NCBI GenBank assembly: GCA_004026145.2
Contig: CP034980.1
Location: 3,091,730 to 3,155,729, forward strand
DNA: 64,000 nt
Reading direction: 5' to 3'
Source of the DNA: Takifugu bimaculatus
Taxonomy: Eukaryota; Chordata; Actinopteri; Tetraodontiformes; Tetraodontidae
The notes beneath the pieces were generated by a model, which did no database searches, was not told where the DNA came from, and was given only the letters and a program-made list of their open reading frames with translations. Every line of letters starts with the position of its first letter. The stretch's first letter is position 1. Positions 11,701 to 22,700 of this stretch are shown one piece after another. The position numbers and the translations under genes were made by a program.

Positions 11701-13191
11701 AAACTAACAAGTGAGCCACAGGATGGATTAAAAGCACTATAAGAGAGTTTCTTCATTACCATTTTCCTTGTACTTCATTCCCAGTATGACCTCTGGGGCA
11801 CGGTAGTATCTGGTCACCACGTAGGGGGTCATCATGAAGTTAGTGCAGGCCGTCCTAGCCAGACCAAAATCCAAGATCTTTAGAGTGCAGTCTGACTTCA
11901 CCACGATGTTACTGGGCTTCAAGGTCCTGGGGGGAAGGTAGAAACCCATGCATTTATTTTTTAAAAAGGGAATATACTGTATATTATTAATAAATTAAGC
12001 TCATGTTTCACTGCCCCCATCAGTAATGTAGCTAATTGTATTCAAAGCAGAGAGCAGACAAACGTGAGCGGTGGCGCTGCTGTCCTGTGTTACCCTGTGA
12101 ATGATGCCAGCAGAGTGCAGGTGCCTGATGCCACATAGGATCTGGTACAGCAGATAGGACATCCTCTCATGGTCCAGGTCCATGTGGATCACCTGACACA
12201 GGTTGGCGTCCATCAGCTCCATCACAAGGTAACTACAAGATAGGAAATGGAAAAGAAGAAAGATGCAGCACAGCAGGTTCAACCCATGCAACATTCCAAA
12301 ATAAATAGCTATTTCTGAACTTGAATCCTTAAAAAACAACGACGAGGAAGTTCTTGGAGCCACTCACAGGTCCTGGAACTCCTCCAGGGACTTCTGAGGC
12401 GTGAACACATTGATCAGACGGATGATCTGCAGGCACAGACAGGCCATTAGTCCACTCTCTTACTCACCAATCTACATCCACTTCACTGCAGAGAGCAGAG
12501 CACTAAGAAGGTCTAGATTCACTCTGACTCACGCTCACTCCCCCGCTCCCTTTTCAAATGTTGTTTTCCATCATTTCGATGCCGTCACAAACGTAACGTT
12601 TTAACTAAGGAGTTCCATAAACGAGCCAAATTCCCCTTAAGATATCATTATTCCTCTATCAAATGAGTCCATCATAATTGGTTTTCTTTTGTGATTTCCA
12701 GAATCCAAATTCCACTACCTGCATCACAAATGTGAAACAGGTGAATCAAGCTGTTGTTTAGTTCGTTTCTTACGTTCTTGTGGTTGACACATTTGAGCAG
12801 CACCAGTTCCCTGTAGGCACGCTTGGCATGGGTCTGGTTCTGGAAAGGCCGGCACAACTTTTTCACTGCCACTGGTATACCGAGCACTGTGTCCAGAGCA
12901 GAGCTGGTCACGGGGTCGAGGAGGGAAAAGCCAGAACAGAAAAGGTCATTTTAATAAAATGAATGCCTGTTCACAAGCAGCAACTCACTGATAAATAAAG
13001 AGAAATCCTACTTTCATCAGGATCTTAACCTGCACATATAATCACCATTGTGCTAATAAAAGTGCAGCTTCTCACCAGACGATACCCTGGGCCCCCGAGC
13101 CGATGGCACGGAGCTGCTGGTAGCGTTTGAGGACAGTGAAGGTGGAGTCTCCCACCTGAACACTGTAGAAATGCCCCTCTTCCTCACTCAT
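8791..13191 (-). CDS. mapk9: Mitogen-activated protein kinase 9 (JNK2), complete, one-base insertion in the catalytic loop
   Basis: Stress-activated Ser/Thr kinase that phosphorylates c-Jun and other factors after activation by MKK4/7. Eleven coding exons, all with GT-AG junctions: 13191-13076, 12903-12774, 12426-12368, 12232-12094, 11926-11760, 10517-10446, 10115-9933, 9645-9521, 9431-9368, 9106-9035 and 8927-8791. Visible features are FYSVQV, the GSGAQG glycine loop, VAVKKL (ATP lysine), MMTPYVVTRYY (TPY activation motif), DIWSVGCIMGEM and the long C-terminal tail with DISSMSTEQTLASDTDSS. FYSVQV, LVLLKCVNHKN, TACTN and FQGTDH match JNK2 rather than JNK1 or JNK3. The exons sum to 1264 bases. 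Without the extra base in exon 5 (a TT where a single T is expected near 11920) they give 420 residues, the usual long-form length. As written, the HRDLKPSN loop is frameshifted. Only one version of the alternative 72-base exon was found. A 5' UTR acceptor lies just upstream of the ATG. Confidence 0.93.
11760..11926 (-). other. mapk9: mapk9 exon 5 with single-base frameshift in the catalytic loop
   Basis: This exon should be 166 bases, from the Asp of HRD to the first base of the Val of KEN-V. It is 167 bases here. The previous exon ends in phase 0 after CAC AGG (His-Arg). This one opens GAC CTT GAA GCC and reaches a stop two codons later. Deleting one T restores Asp-Leu-Lys-Pro-Ser-Asn and the correct phase at the 3' splice junction. 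All ten other exons are in frame. Confidence 0.85.
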
Positions 13192-13499
13192 CCTGCTGAA
13201 GAGTCAGGACCACCAACACTGTCTGCAGCAGGAGGAACAACAAGCAGACAGAAAGAAGTAAGCACCGATGGATCCCTGATCAGAGCCGGGAGACCTCATC
13301 AGGAGCCCAGCCCCTGATCCCGAGGCCGGCTCCACCACCAGTAAACTCATGCTGACACACGCTGGCAGCACGAGTCTTTGTGCATTTGCGTTATCCAGCA
13401 TTGCTACTTGCTACCACATGATGAACACAGGAACTGACCTCGCATACCATAATATCCAGACATCAAGCCGAGATCCTTATTAACTCATTATTACCGGAC

Positions 13500-13512
13500 C
13501 CCCCCCCCCCCC
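13500..13512. repeat. C homopolymer
   Basis: A run of about 13 C in the first mapk9 intron. It has no evident function and is a likely place for sequencing length errors. Confidence 0.9.
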
Positions 13513-15151
13513 GATAGCAGCAGTCTGTAATATTTCAAATATTACCATGTTGTAACCTATGACGTATGAATATAACAGAAGACGCATTAAGGGGCCTCTG
13601 GGGTTCCTCTTCCAGAAGACGTTCCCTGTCCAGTGAACTCTGTGACATGGCCCCAGCAGGGTTGTAGTCATGACGGTGACCTTCACATTGCCCTCAGTTG
13701 GGCTGTTGAACCCCCCCGCCCCGTCCATCTCCCACAGATTCACCCTCCCATACAAATACTAAACAACACAGGAGCAGAGACACATCCACAAACATCTGAG
13801 CGTTCCCTTTCGTTTTTTGGGATAAACACCAGAGAGAGTATGTGCTCGGGCGCAGGGAAGAGTTCCACGCGTCACTCTGCTGCAAAATGCGGCGTGTTCC
13901 TCTATTCTCTGTGACGTTCCTCCTCTGCTCTAGGTCCAGCTGGTTCCTCTACAGCACCAGAGGAGAGGAGGAGCACCAAAGTCCTTCACTCCCTCTGAAC
14001 TTCTCCTCTCCCTGCTGCTTCCCCAAAGACGTCCACGCTGCCAAATATATTTTGGATTATGAGGAGCCTGCAGATCTTTACCGTTTTGTTTTTGTTGATC
14101 TGGAATGCTGCCGCAGCAGCGACTGCTCGTCTGTTTGGTCTTAATTACATTCTAAAGTCGTCCCCAATGTCGAAGGCAGAATGGTTCATAAACCAGATTT
14201 AGCACATTGCAATTATTCATGCACCAAATATCCTCCAACATGTTTTTCCACTGTGGCATTTGCTCTTTGCAGTTTTAATCAAAGTGCTACGTTTCATTTG
14301 TGTAACGTGGATTGTCAAGGTATAAAATTAATTTTGCTGACCAGGCACGGCGTTTGTAAAGCAGCAGAGTATTGAGAATGCTCAATATGCCGAGCAGTAA
14401 AACGTGGCCGTTAATTCAAAAACACATCAATCACTCTCACCACAACAGAATAAACCAACATTTACAACAATGAACTTGGCAATATGAGTAACTTCCACAG
14501 CTAATTAAACACAATGAGTCAGCACTGGAACAAAACCAGCCTAACCCACTGCAGGTTACTACGGTATGAAGGTAAACTATTCAAATCAACCAGTGCCATC
14601 GCCCCAATCATCATTAGAGCAACAGCAGTGGAACTGGAGAGTCGTAAAATGACTTTAATGCAACTGAGAACAACGTGGGATGGTATTTAGATATGCCACA
14701 GCTAACCGTGCCATTCATTCCTAGGACAGGTCGGGCCTATGCCGGGCCAGGCTAGGAGGCTGACGCGGCCTTGGCTCGAGTGCTCGTCTGGATGGAGGAC
14801 ATTAGGATTAGGATGGCCCGAAGACTCAGCATCTCACCCTGATATAACAAAACAAAGGAAGGACAGCAAAACGGCATCTATTCTGCTGCTGCACTACTGC
14901 TGGCCTGTGCACAGCTCCGCCGAGCAGGACAAAATGTTGCAGATAGGAAAACACATGACATCTACGCATTTTAGACAATCCAGGTCAATTATTTAGTGCA
15001 CATGACAAAGTAGAGCAAGGTGAAATCCAACACTGATCAATGACATCATCACCTGGTTTTGTCAATGCCAGTCACCGGCTGAGCCGTCAGTGGATTAAAG
15101 TAAGGTCAGGTCTTTGGCAAATACTGCAAACCGAGTGATAGATTACAAAAA

Positions 15152-15180
15152 TCTCACACACACACACACACACACACACA
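15152..15180. repeat. (CA)n microsatellite
   Basis: A short CA run of about 29 bases at the mapk9-proximal edge of the GC-rich promoter region. Confidence 0.85.
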
Positions 15181-15238
15181 GAAGGAAGAGAGAGGGTGGG
15201 AGAGAGAGAAGTATGAAGTCACCCGTGTATGACACACC

Positions 15239-15720
15239 GCGGCCGCTGCAGCCGAGCGTTCAGCGCCTCAACAGTCAGAAAATACCGACCAAACCCCCCC
15301 GACACCGACGCTGGGCGGATTCGCGTATCGTCTGGTATCCGTCAACCCAAAGTTGCGTCCCCCCACTCTCCCCTGGCTCCTCTGCCTGTGGCGGCGACAA
15401 TGCGGTAGACGGCCCGGGCAGAACTGGAACCACCGACGGACCAACGGACAGCAGAGGACGCGGACAGACCTACCTTCTCCGGTCGCCGTTTCCGGGACAC
15501 TCCCATGCATCGAAAACACAGATAAAACGCCGCGTCCGTCTTTAAGGTGCGGCGCGGACTTGGAAAAGTTTCGGAGAACGGGCTGTCACTCGACAGACGT
15601 GACTCCAGTTCCAGGCTACTTCAGCGGCGGCCGCGGAAGGACGGAGGCGGCGGGGAAGCGCGCCGCGGCAGGCGGGGGGCGGGCGAGCGTGCCGGTGACG
15701 TCATCACGCACACAGCACGT
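15239..15720 (-). promoter_or_regulatory. mapk9: GC-rich promoter region of mapk9
   Basis: The region is strongly GC- and CpG-rich compared with both flanks. It has two GCGGCCGC octamers, a GC box within GGGGGGCGGGCG near 15674-15684 and a perfect cAMP-response element TGACGTCA at 15696-15703. It lies about 2.1 kb upstream of the mapk9 ATG. This fits a CpG-island promoter plus non-coding first exon, the usual arrangement for JNK genes. The start site itself cannot be read from sequence. Confidence 0.65.
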
Positions 15721-15790
15721 ACGGGCAAAAGTCGGCCTTTCCACAACACCGATAATAATACTAACAATCATGTTTTTGAATATAAAATAT

Positions 15791-16703
15791 TTTATTGATC
15801 AGTCGTACCAGATTATGCGATTTCTACCGTAGAAAATATAAACATGGATACAAAAATCAAGTCCCTTAAATTTCTAAAATCAGATACACGCGTCATATAA
15901 TTATTACTACTGTAAACCCATTCAAAAAGTATTGTATTATTGAATATGGAGGTACACTTTATTTGCTGCATGTGTTCTTCAATGTGTAAAGCTATAAAAA
16001 TGCTCCATGTTACAGTTTAGAACGTCTTAAGGGGAAATGGAGTTTGACTTCAGAAAATGCCATTAAATAAATTGGCAATATTTTCTTTTGAAATAAAAAT
16101 AATATGACATGATAATAGAAATTTATGAAATCAATCCAATACATGGTCAAGACTGAAAGATAAACCGGTGTGTTTTGTAAAAAGATACTTTAGAGATGAA
16201 TGGCCCAGTTGGCTAAAATGAATAATTAAGGGCCTTCTAACTCCGAAACCTCTCTGTAATAAGACTGTTAAATTCTAACTTTTCCAGTCATGCAAATATA
16301 GTCTGAAAACATCACGCAAGGCGTGATTGTGTACATTCATAATGCACTTTTGGTCCCAATATTGCACGACTATAAATACTTTAGTTCATTACCTTTCTGC
16401 CATATTTCTGTGTGCTGTTTTGGCTCAATTTAAGACAAAAGTCACAGCAAGCTGGGTTGGAAGTGTGAATGTCATTTTCATACATGGTTCTGTGAGGTCA
16501 CTGGCACTTTGTCAACAGTGTGTTGGATACACTTCACATTACAATGTATGCAAAACCTCACTGCATCATAATAGATCTCCCCTCATTCATGCTCTCCCCT
16601 GCAAACACACACACACACGCACACACACTTGCATAAACACATTAAATTGCACTACTTCATTGCAAATCTTGGAGGATTCTCTCCCTTCTCCTGGGTGTTG
16701 TAT
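15791..16703 (-). other. gfpt2: gfpt2 3' UTR
   Basis: AT-rich, non-coding sequence follows the gfpt2 stop codon. A minus-strand AATAAA (TTTATT at 15791-15796) is the most distal candidate polyadenylation signal and would give a 3' UTR of about 0.9 kb. It lies less than 100 bases from the mapk9 CRE, so the two tandem genes are almost abutting. A short CA repeat at about 16603-16628 lies inside it. Confidence 0.5.
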
Positions 16704-19700
16704 TTACTCCACAGTCACAGACTTGGCTAAGTTTCTCGGAAAGTCGACCTGCAAAAAGATTAGAGAAGCAAAGATGAAAATACTGTAGATTCCATCCTTT
16801 AAGAGGTTTTCTATGTGAAAAATACTGCGGAGATATTTAATAAGGGTTGGTCTACGTACAAACTTGTATAGTATGTGAATAATTAACTAGCTGCAGCTGT
16901 CCCTCAGAATGTTCTGCATGTGTAAGAAAATTCTTTAGTGCTCACAATGAGATTATTACAACCACACATTCTGTCATTGCTCTCGTGTCCATGACATTTA
17001 CATGGTTTTCATTTTTTTAATGCCATCTTTGCATTTCAAGTGTGGGAAAAGGATCGCCTCATAGGGCAGCACCTTCTCATCTGGTAAATTAACCAATCAC
17101 ACACATTCATGCACAGAGCTGATGAGCTCCTGCTTAAGTTTTAAGCGACAGCATAATTATTAAACAAAAATCCAGCTAGCTGCTGGTTGCCTCTCAATTA
17201 CTGGTTGAAATGGGAACACATTTGTGTCTAGAAAGTCTCACCACAGCTTAATTAGTGGTCCTGCCTACAAATACACCATGGAGACAAAAGTGGATTTTAA
17301 GCATTACTGGGAAGATATTAAAATGACTATTAAATATAAATTTTGAAAAGAAAGGTGGGAAAAAGTAATTATAGTGCTAAAGAGAAATCCTGATCTGCAA
17401 AATTCAGAGCTTTTCGACTTGGCAAAATCATGAAATGAAACAAAGATAGTAATAAAGAGAACAAAACACTATATTGGAGAGTGCAACTTAAAGCCCAGGT
17501 CAGCATTAGTTTAACAAAAAAGATTTAAATGGACATTTTCTCGATGTGCATGTATAACACAGACGTTTCTGTGATTATGGCTCCAAAATAAATTCTGCCT
17601 TGAGGTGTCTGACTATCAAAAATAAAAAATTAATCGCAATCAAACGCTACCAAAAGTAGGACGTCGTAGTTTAACACGAGCTTCTATAATCAGTTATCTT
17701 TCCTCACATTATCGGTGACGCTAGTAACCGAAACAAATGTCACTGTGGTCCTTTTCGCGTGACTTACGTCATATCCTCGTAAGACTGCCAGATGGAAGGA
17801 CAGGAGCTGCAGGGGGATAACGCTGAGGATGCCCTGCAGGCAGTCCACAGTCTGTGGCAGCTCAATGGTCTGGTAGGCGATCTGACTCATTTCAGGGTCA
17901 TCCTGGCAACAGAGGATGATGGGTCGCCCCTGGTGTGGACACAACCAGAGGTCAGCCATGTGCCAGTAACACATCATTCACTGTGTGTATTGTGTTTCCC
18001 AGAGCTTACTGATCTGGCCGTGACTTGCTGCAGAGCATTCTGGCACTTGTTGTAGCAGGCATCCCTCATGATGATCATGATGACGGGCATTTCTTTGTCC
18101 ACGAGGGCCAGAGGTCCGTGCTTCAGCTCACCGGCCAGGATGCCCTCGGAGTGCATGTAAGTGATCTCCTTGATTTTCTGTATTTGAAAAAATTAAAGTA
18201 AGACGAGGCAGAGAGCACCTGACATTCCAACGCTGTTATACTGAGTGACGGTTGATTTGGTTATGCTACTCACCAGCGCCCCCTCGAGGCATGTGGCGTA
18301 GTGGAACCCTCGACCCATGACCAAAAGCGATTTCTGCTGATACAGTTCGTTTGCAATGGCCTTAATCTTGTCATCCAGGGACAAAACTTTCTTAATCAGC
18401 TCTATGCGAGACAAACAGTATTTTAACAGAAGAACAGAATAAGGCAAAATGTCAGTTTCTGCTTTCCAGACTGACCTGGTAGCACCCTAAAACCATTGAT
18501 GATCTCCAGTCTTCTAGGCTGCAGGGACAACTTGTCCTCACTCATCATCAGGGCAAACATGACGAGAGCCACGAACTGACTGGTGTAGGCCTGGATCACA
18601 TACAGGAAGACAAGCGCACATCCCCAGAATGAGAGGAATTCTCCAAGGACATATTGCGATACAGGCTCAAGAGTAATAGATAATAACTAGCAACTTTATT
18701 GTTTCAGGTTTTATTTCATTCTGATTTATGTTTCATGGAATTAGAAGGCCTACCTTGGTGCTAGCCACTCCGATTTCAGGACCAGCATTGACGTGGACGC
18801 CACAGTTGGTTTCTCTGCAGATGGAGCTGCCCACAGTGTTGGTTATACCAACTGTGAGGGCGCCGTTTTTCTTGCAGTAGCGCAACGCCATCAGGGTGTC
18901 TGCTGTCTCTCCTGAGGAAAATTTGGGATTGCGTAAAAGAAAATGTATGATTATGGTACAGGATGGGGAGAGAGTCTCGCTTTTAAGGCCTTTTCATATC
19001 CAAAAATGTCTGAAATTAGCAGGCAGTGAAACGAGTGAGGGTGGGAATTTAGCGCTTTTGTGCGCCGCTCACCTGATTGGCTGATGAAGAAGCACACGTC
19101 ATCCCTGAAAACAGGTGTGTTGCGGTCCAAGAAATCGCTTGCCAGCTCCACCATGACAGGCAGTTCTGTCAGCTCTTCAAGGACCTGCCGGGTCTGAACA
19201 TAAGGAAACCACTCCTGTTACAACCAACTATCACCATTTTATAAAAAAAAATAAAAAGGTTTAGAAATTAACACCAAACATTCTAATGGGATTAATTTAA
19301 CTACATTCTAACACAAGCATGTATCTTTGACTCACAGCCACCGCAGCGTGGAAGCTAGTGCCACAGCCAATCATCATTAGTCGTTTGCACCGCTTGATTT
19401 CCTTCAGGTGATCCTTCAACCCACCAAGAATCACTAAAAAAACAGGCCACAGACTTATGTCAAACACTCCGCTGCTCCCTGACTGCATGTGTAAGGGCCC
19501 AGTGCACACATTCCAAGCAGAACATTCATACAGGTGTATTACTTGGTCAAAATTGTCTTGCAACTAATAACCATGTCAAGTCTATTCCATGGTTTCGTTC
19601 CTTTTAATAGCAATGTTAATTGAATGAAGTATTGGCTTAGTGACAAAAATGATTTAATTTATTCCTGCAGTTACTACAAGGATTTTAAAAGCTTGAAAGG

Positions 19701-22700
19701 GCTTTTTGATCACCTTTGTTGCTGTCAAAACAAATGCGTCCTCTCATGGTGTTGACTACTGTCTCTGGCTGCTCAAAGATCTCCTTCTGCATGTAAGAAT
19801 CGAAGTTGCCTGCAAAGCAGATGATCAGATATGAATCAGCTGAGATATGGGGAGGACTGAGCGTCTATGCAGCGGCGCCCTCTTCAACCAGCAGGGGGCG
19901 CAAATGTTACCGTAGAAAAAGCAGGATTTGATTTGCAACACAGTCTGCGTGCAGGCAGTTTTTGTTTTTTAGATGCCTTGTTCATAAACCTCTTCTTTAA
20001 AACTGACCTTTCATGATCTGCTGCAGCTCCATCTGTAAGGTCTGGATTGCCCTTACTGGATCCTCACCAGCCTGTCGGTTGACTCTGTGGATTGAGAGGT
20101 TCCCGTTGGTCACCACTGCAATGTCGTCATCCTCCATGTACAGCACCTTGTTGGTGTGTTCAATGATGGCACTGTGGGAGGACGAAACAGGGATATTTAA
20201 AAATGATGTCCACTGCTATGATGGCAAAAGGCCTTAAACGTGAGTGAAATGAACGTCATGACCTCAGATTTGCAACGAAACACTTGTTAACATCCCTCAC
20301 CTCGCATCTGAGGCAAAATAATACTCCACACTCTTGCCATCGCTCACAGAGTTGATCGCGGTAGAGGAGTCTGGACGGTTATGGGTGTTCTTCCCCTGGA
20401 TTCCGTCCTTGAAGTGAGCTTGAGGGTTAAAAGTCAGAGGCCTAGGGTCAAAGGTCTGAGCTGCAAGTGACTAAAAGAAATATGCTAAGCATTTAAAGCC
20501 TGTCTTCTGTGATCAGCTTATTACTGCTGTGCTGAGACTTTGAGCAGTAGAGATGTTTTTAAAACGGCCTTAAAATGATAATCCAAACTTTGCAACATAT
20601 ATAAAATGATCTGAAACCAACTGTTCCTTTCTGAATGGTTCCCCAATTTTACCAACATTGGCAAATCCCTTCGGTTCCCCTTATTCTGTCTATATTTATT
20701 TTCACTTTTAGGATATAGGACACAATTTAGTGAATCTTCCTGTTAATTATTTCTCTAAAAACTGGTACACACAAGCTGTTCCCTCAAAGGAAGGAAACTG
20801 TCAGCAGAAACTGGGGTTAACCACAAGGAACCTATCTGTGTTAATTTTGGCATGAACAATTTTCATTATTGGGAAACCATAAAAACAATTCGTGCTGCCC
20901 GGATCTCTGATCTGCACTTTGGCCTCATCTCGACTGAGTCATCAAAATTCATAAAATGTACTATAGAACGATAGGATGACAACAGTTCTGTGTACAACAG
21001 TGGCTGAGAAGCAACACATAGAAGGAAAAGGATAATAAACATTTATGACAACCAAGTCTTTCCTTATTTGCTCTTATCAGGGTGAGTGAATCTGTAACAA
21101 CAGCCGACAACAGAGAAATTTCAGATCTTTTCTCAGCACGTTTAGGGAGATTAAAGATTCAAGATGCTCCTATAGCATGAGTAGATCTGTGTGTGTGTGT
21201 GTTTAGGTTGTAGTCCAATTGCAGAGGCAGCCAGAGGAGCAGGACTCACCACCATTGTACTGAACTTGGATGTTGTCGGTCAACAGCTCTTCCTCGCTTC
21301 GCACTCCGATGAGCAGCGGACTTCCTCTCCTGTTTGAACATGTAAGAAGGGTCAGTGGAGGCGAACGGCGGTGTGGAGATGAAGGTCAGGGTCAGACATG
21401 TTCACAAGTGCTTTCGTTTGAACGAATGAGATGCTGTTAACCTTGGAGGACCTCTCATCTCTTTCCTCACCGCCCAATTAAAACCATCTACGCCCACACC
21501 TACAACATCATGACTGATAGTGTCTGTAACTGCTGGTTGATTCAAGGGGGGCTGGGGCTTAAAAAGGAAGCTCAAACATGTGGTTGATGTACAGTATGTA
21601 CCCCAAGAAAGCCAAGAAGAGACAGAGATAAACAACATAATTATTACCGAATGGGTAAATGGTGGGAAAAAAGGCCAACGCATGCAGCTAATATTAAACT
21701 CCACCTCCCACCACATCCCTAGTAGCACACTCCTGCTTTGACACATTTGCTTTCATTTCTGTGGAACTCCAGCGTTCCAAAGCTCCTCCTCTTGTCTTTG
21801 TAGTTGGCCAGTCTCATTCATGCCCTTTCCCCACTCACAACTCTGCCCTTTGTCCCGAACTGGAGTGTTTGCCAGGGTCCAACTCCATCTTAGATTATGA
21901 AGTGTATTTTCCAGACCACAAATGCCAGTCCTCTTAGCTGCCATGCATCTCTCACAGCTACCTTTCTTTTTTCTCCCATTCAACCGAAACTCCTCTGACC
22001 TGGAACAACACGGTGATCCGCAGAAGGATAGAAAGTAAAATGGAACGATAAGAGGTGATTAACCAGGAATCTTCCTGGGAGGCCACTTTTCTAGGAAGCA
22101 AAACAGGAAACTCTAGACTTCCATTGCTGACTCACAGAAAGGTCATCATGTGGCCAGCAGCTCAGAGACGGAGAACATGGACTCATCTCAACAGCCGAGA
22201 TGGAATTCAGTTGAATGGGAATTCGGGGAAATGACACTTGAGAAAAGAAATTTAAAAAATCCCACCCAACCTGATTCACCGTTAAAGCAAAGTCAGCGGT
22301 TTTGGTGAAACAGGATGAACCAGAGTTAAAGGTGTCACCACAGAGAACATTTGGGATTGCCTCACTGCAGCAGCAGCAGGGATGACTCACAGAGAGCCTC
22401 ATTCACTGCCCGCAGAAATATGGATTCAAAGGTGCACGGGCTCGTGCACGTGCACGTGTGTGTGTGTGTGTGCATGAGTGTACTAACCTGGTTGCCACAG
22501 CCTCTTCGGGGAAATGGCGACTTTTAAACACCAGAGCGAAGGCCCCCTCCTGGGAAGAAAAGGATGCGGAGCAAACACAGAGTTTACATGAGAGTGATGA
22601 AGCCCCGACACAGCAGAAGGTAATTAGGAGGCAAGGAAACAAAAGCCCGTCTGAGATATTGAAATAAAACCGTCAAGAAAAAGTAAAGCCAGTGTTCCTG

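Noticed and set aside
11760..12094. Non-canonical splicing to avoid the mapk9 frameshift
   Set aside because: It would need a GG donor and would replace the catalytic Asp of HRD with Thr. A single-base insertion explains exon length and phase better.
8791..13191. Gene is MAPK8 (JNK1)
   Set aside because: ARHGAP22-like linkage suggests MAPK8 at first, but the residues (FYSVQV, LVLLKCVNHKN, ARTACTN, FQGTDH, STEQTLASDTDSS) and the gfpt2 neighbour fit MAPK9.
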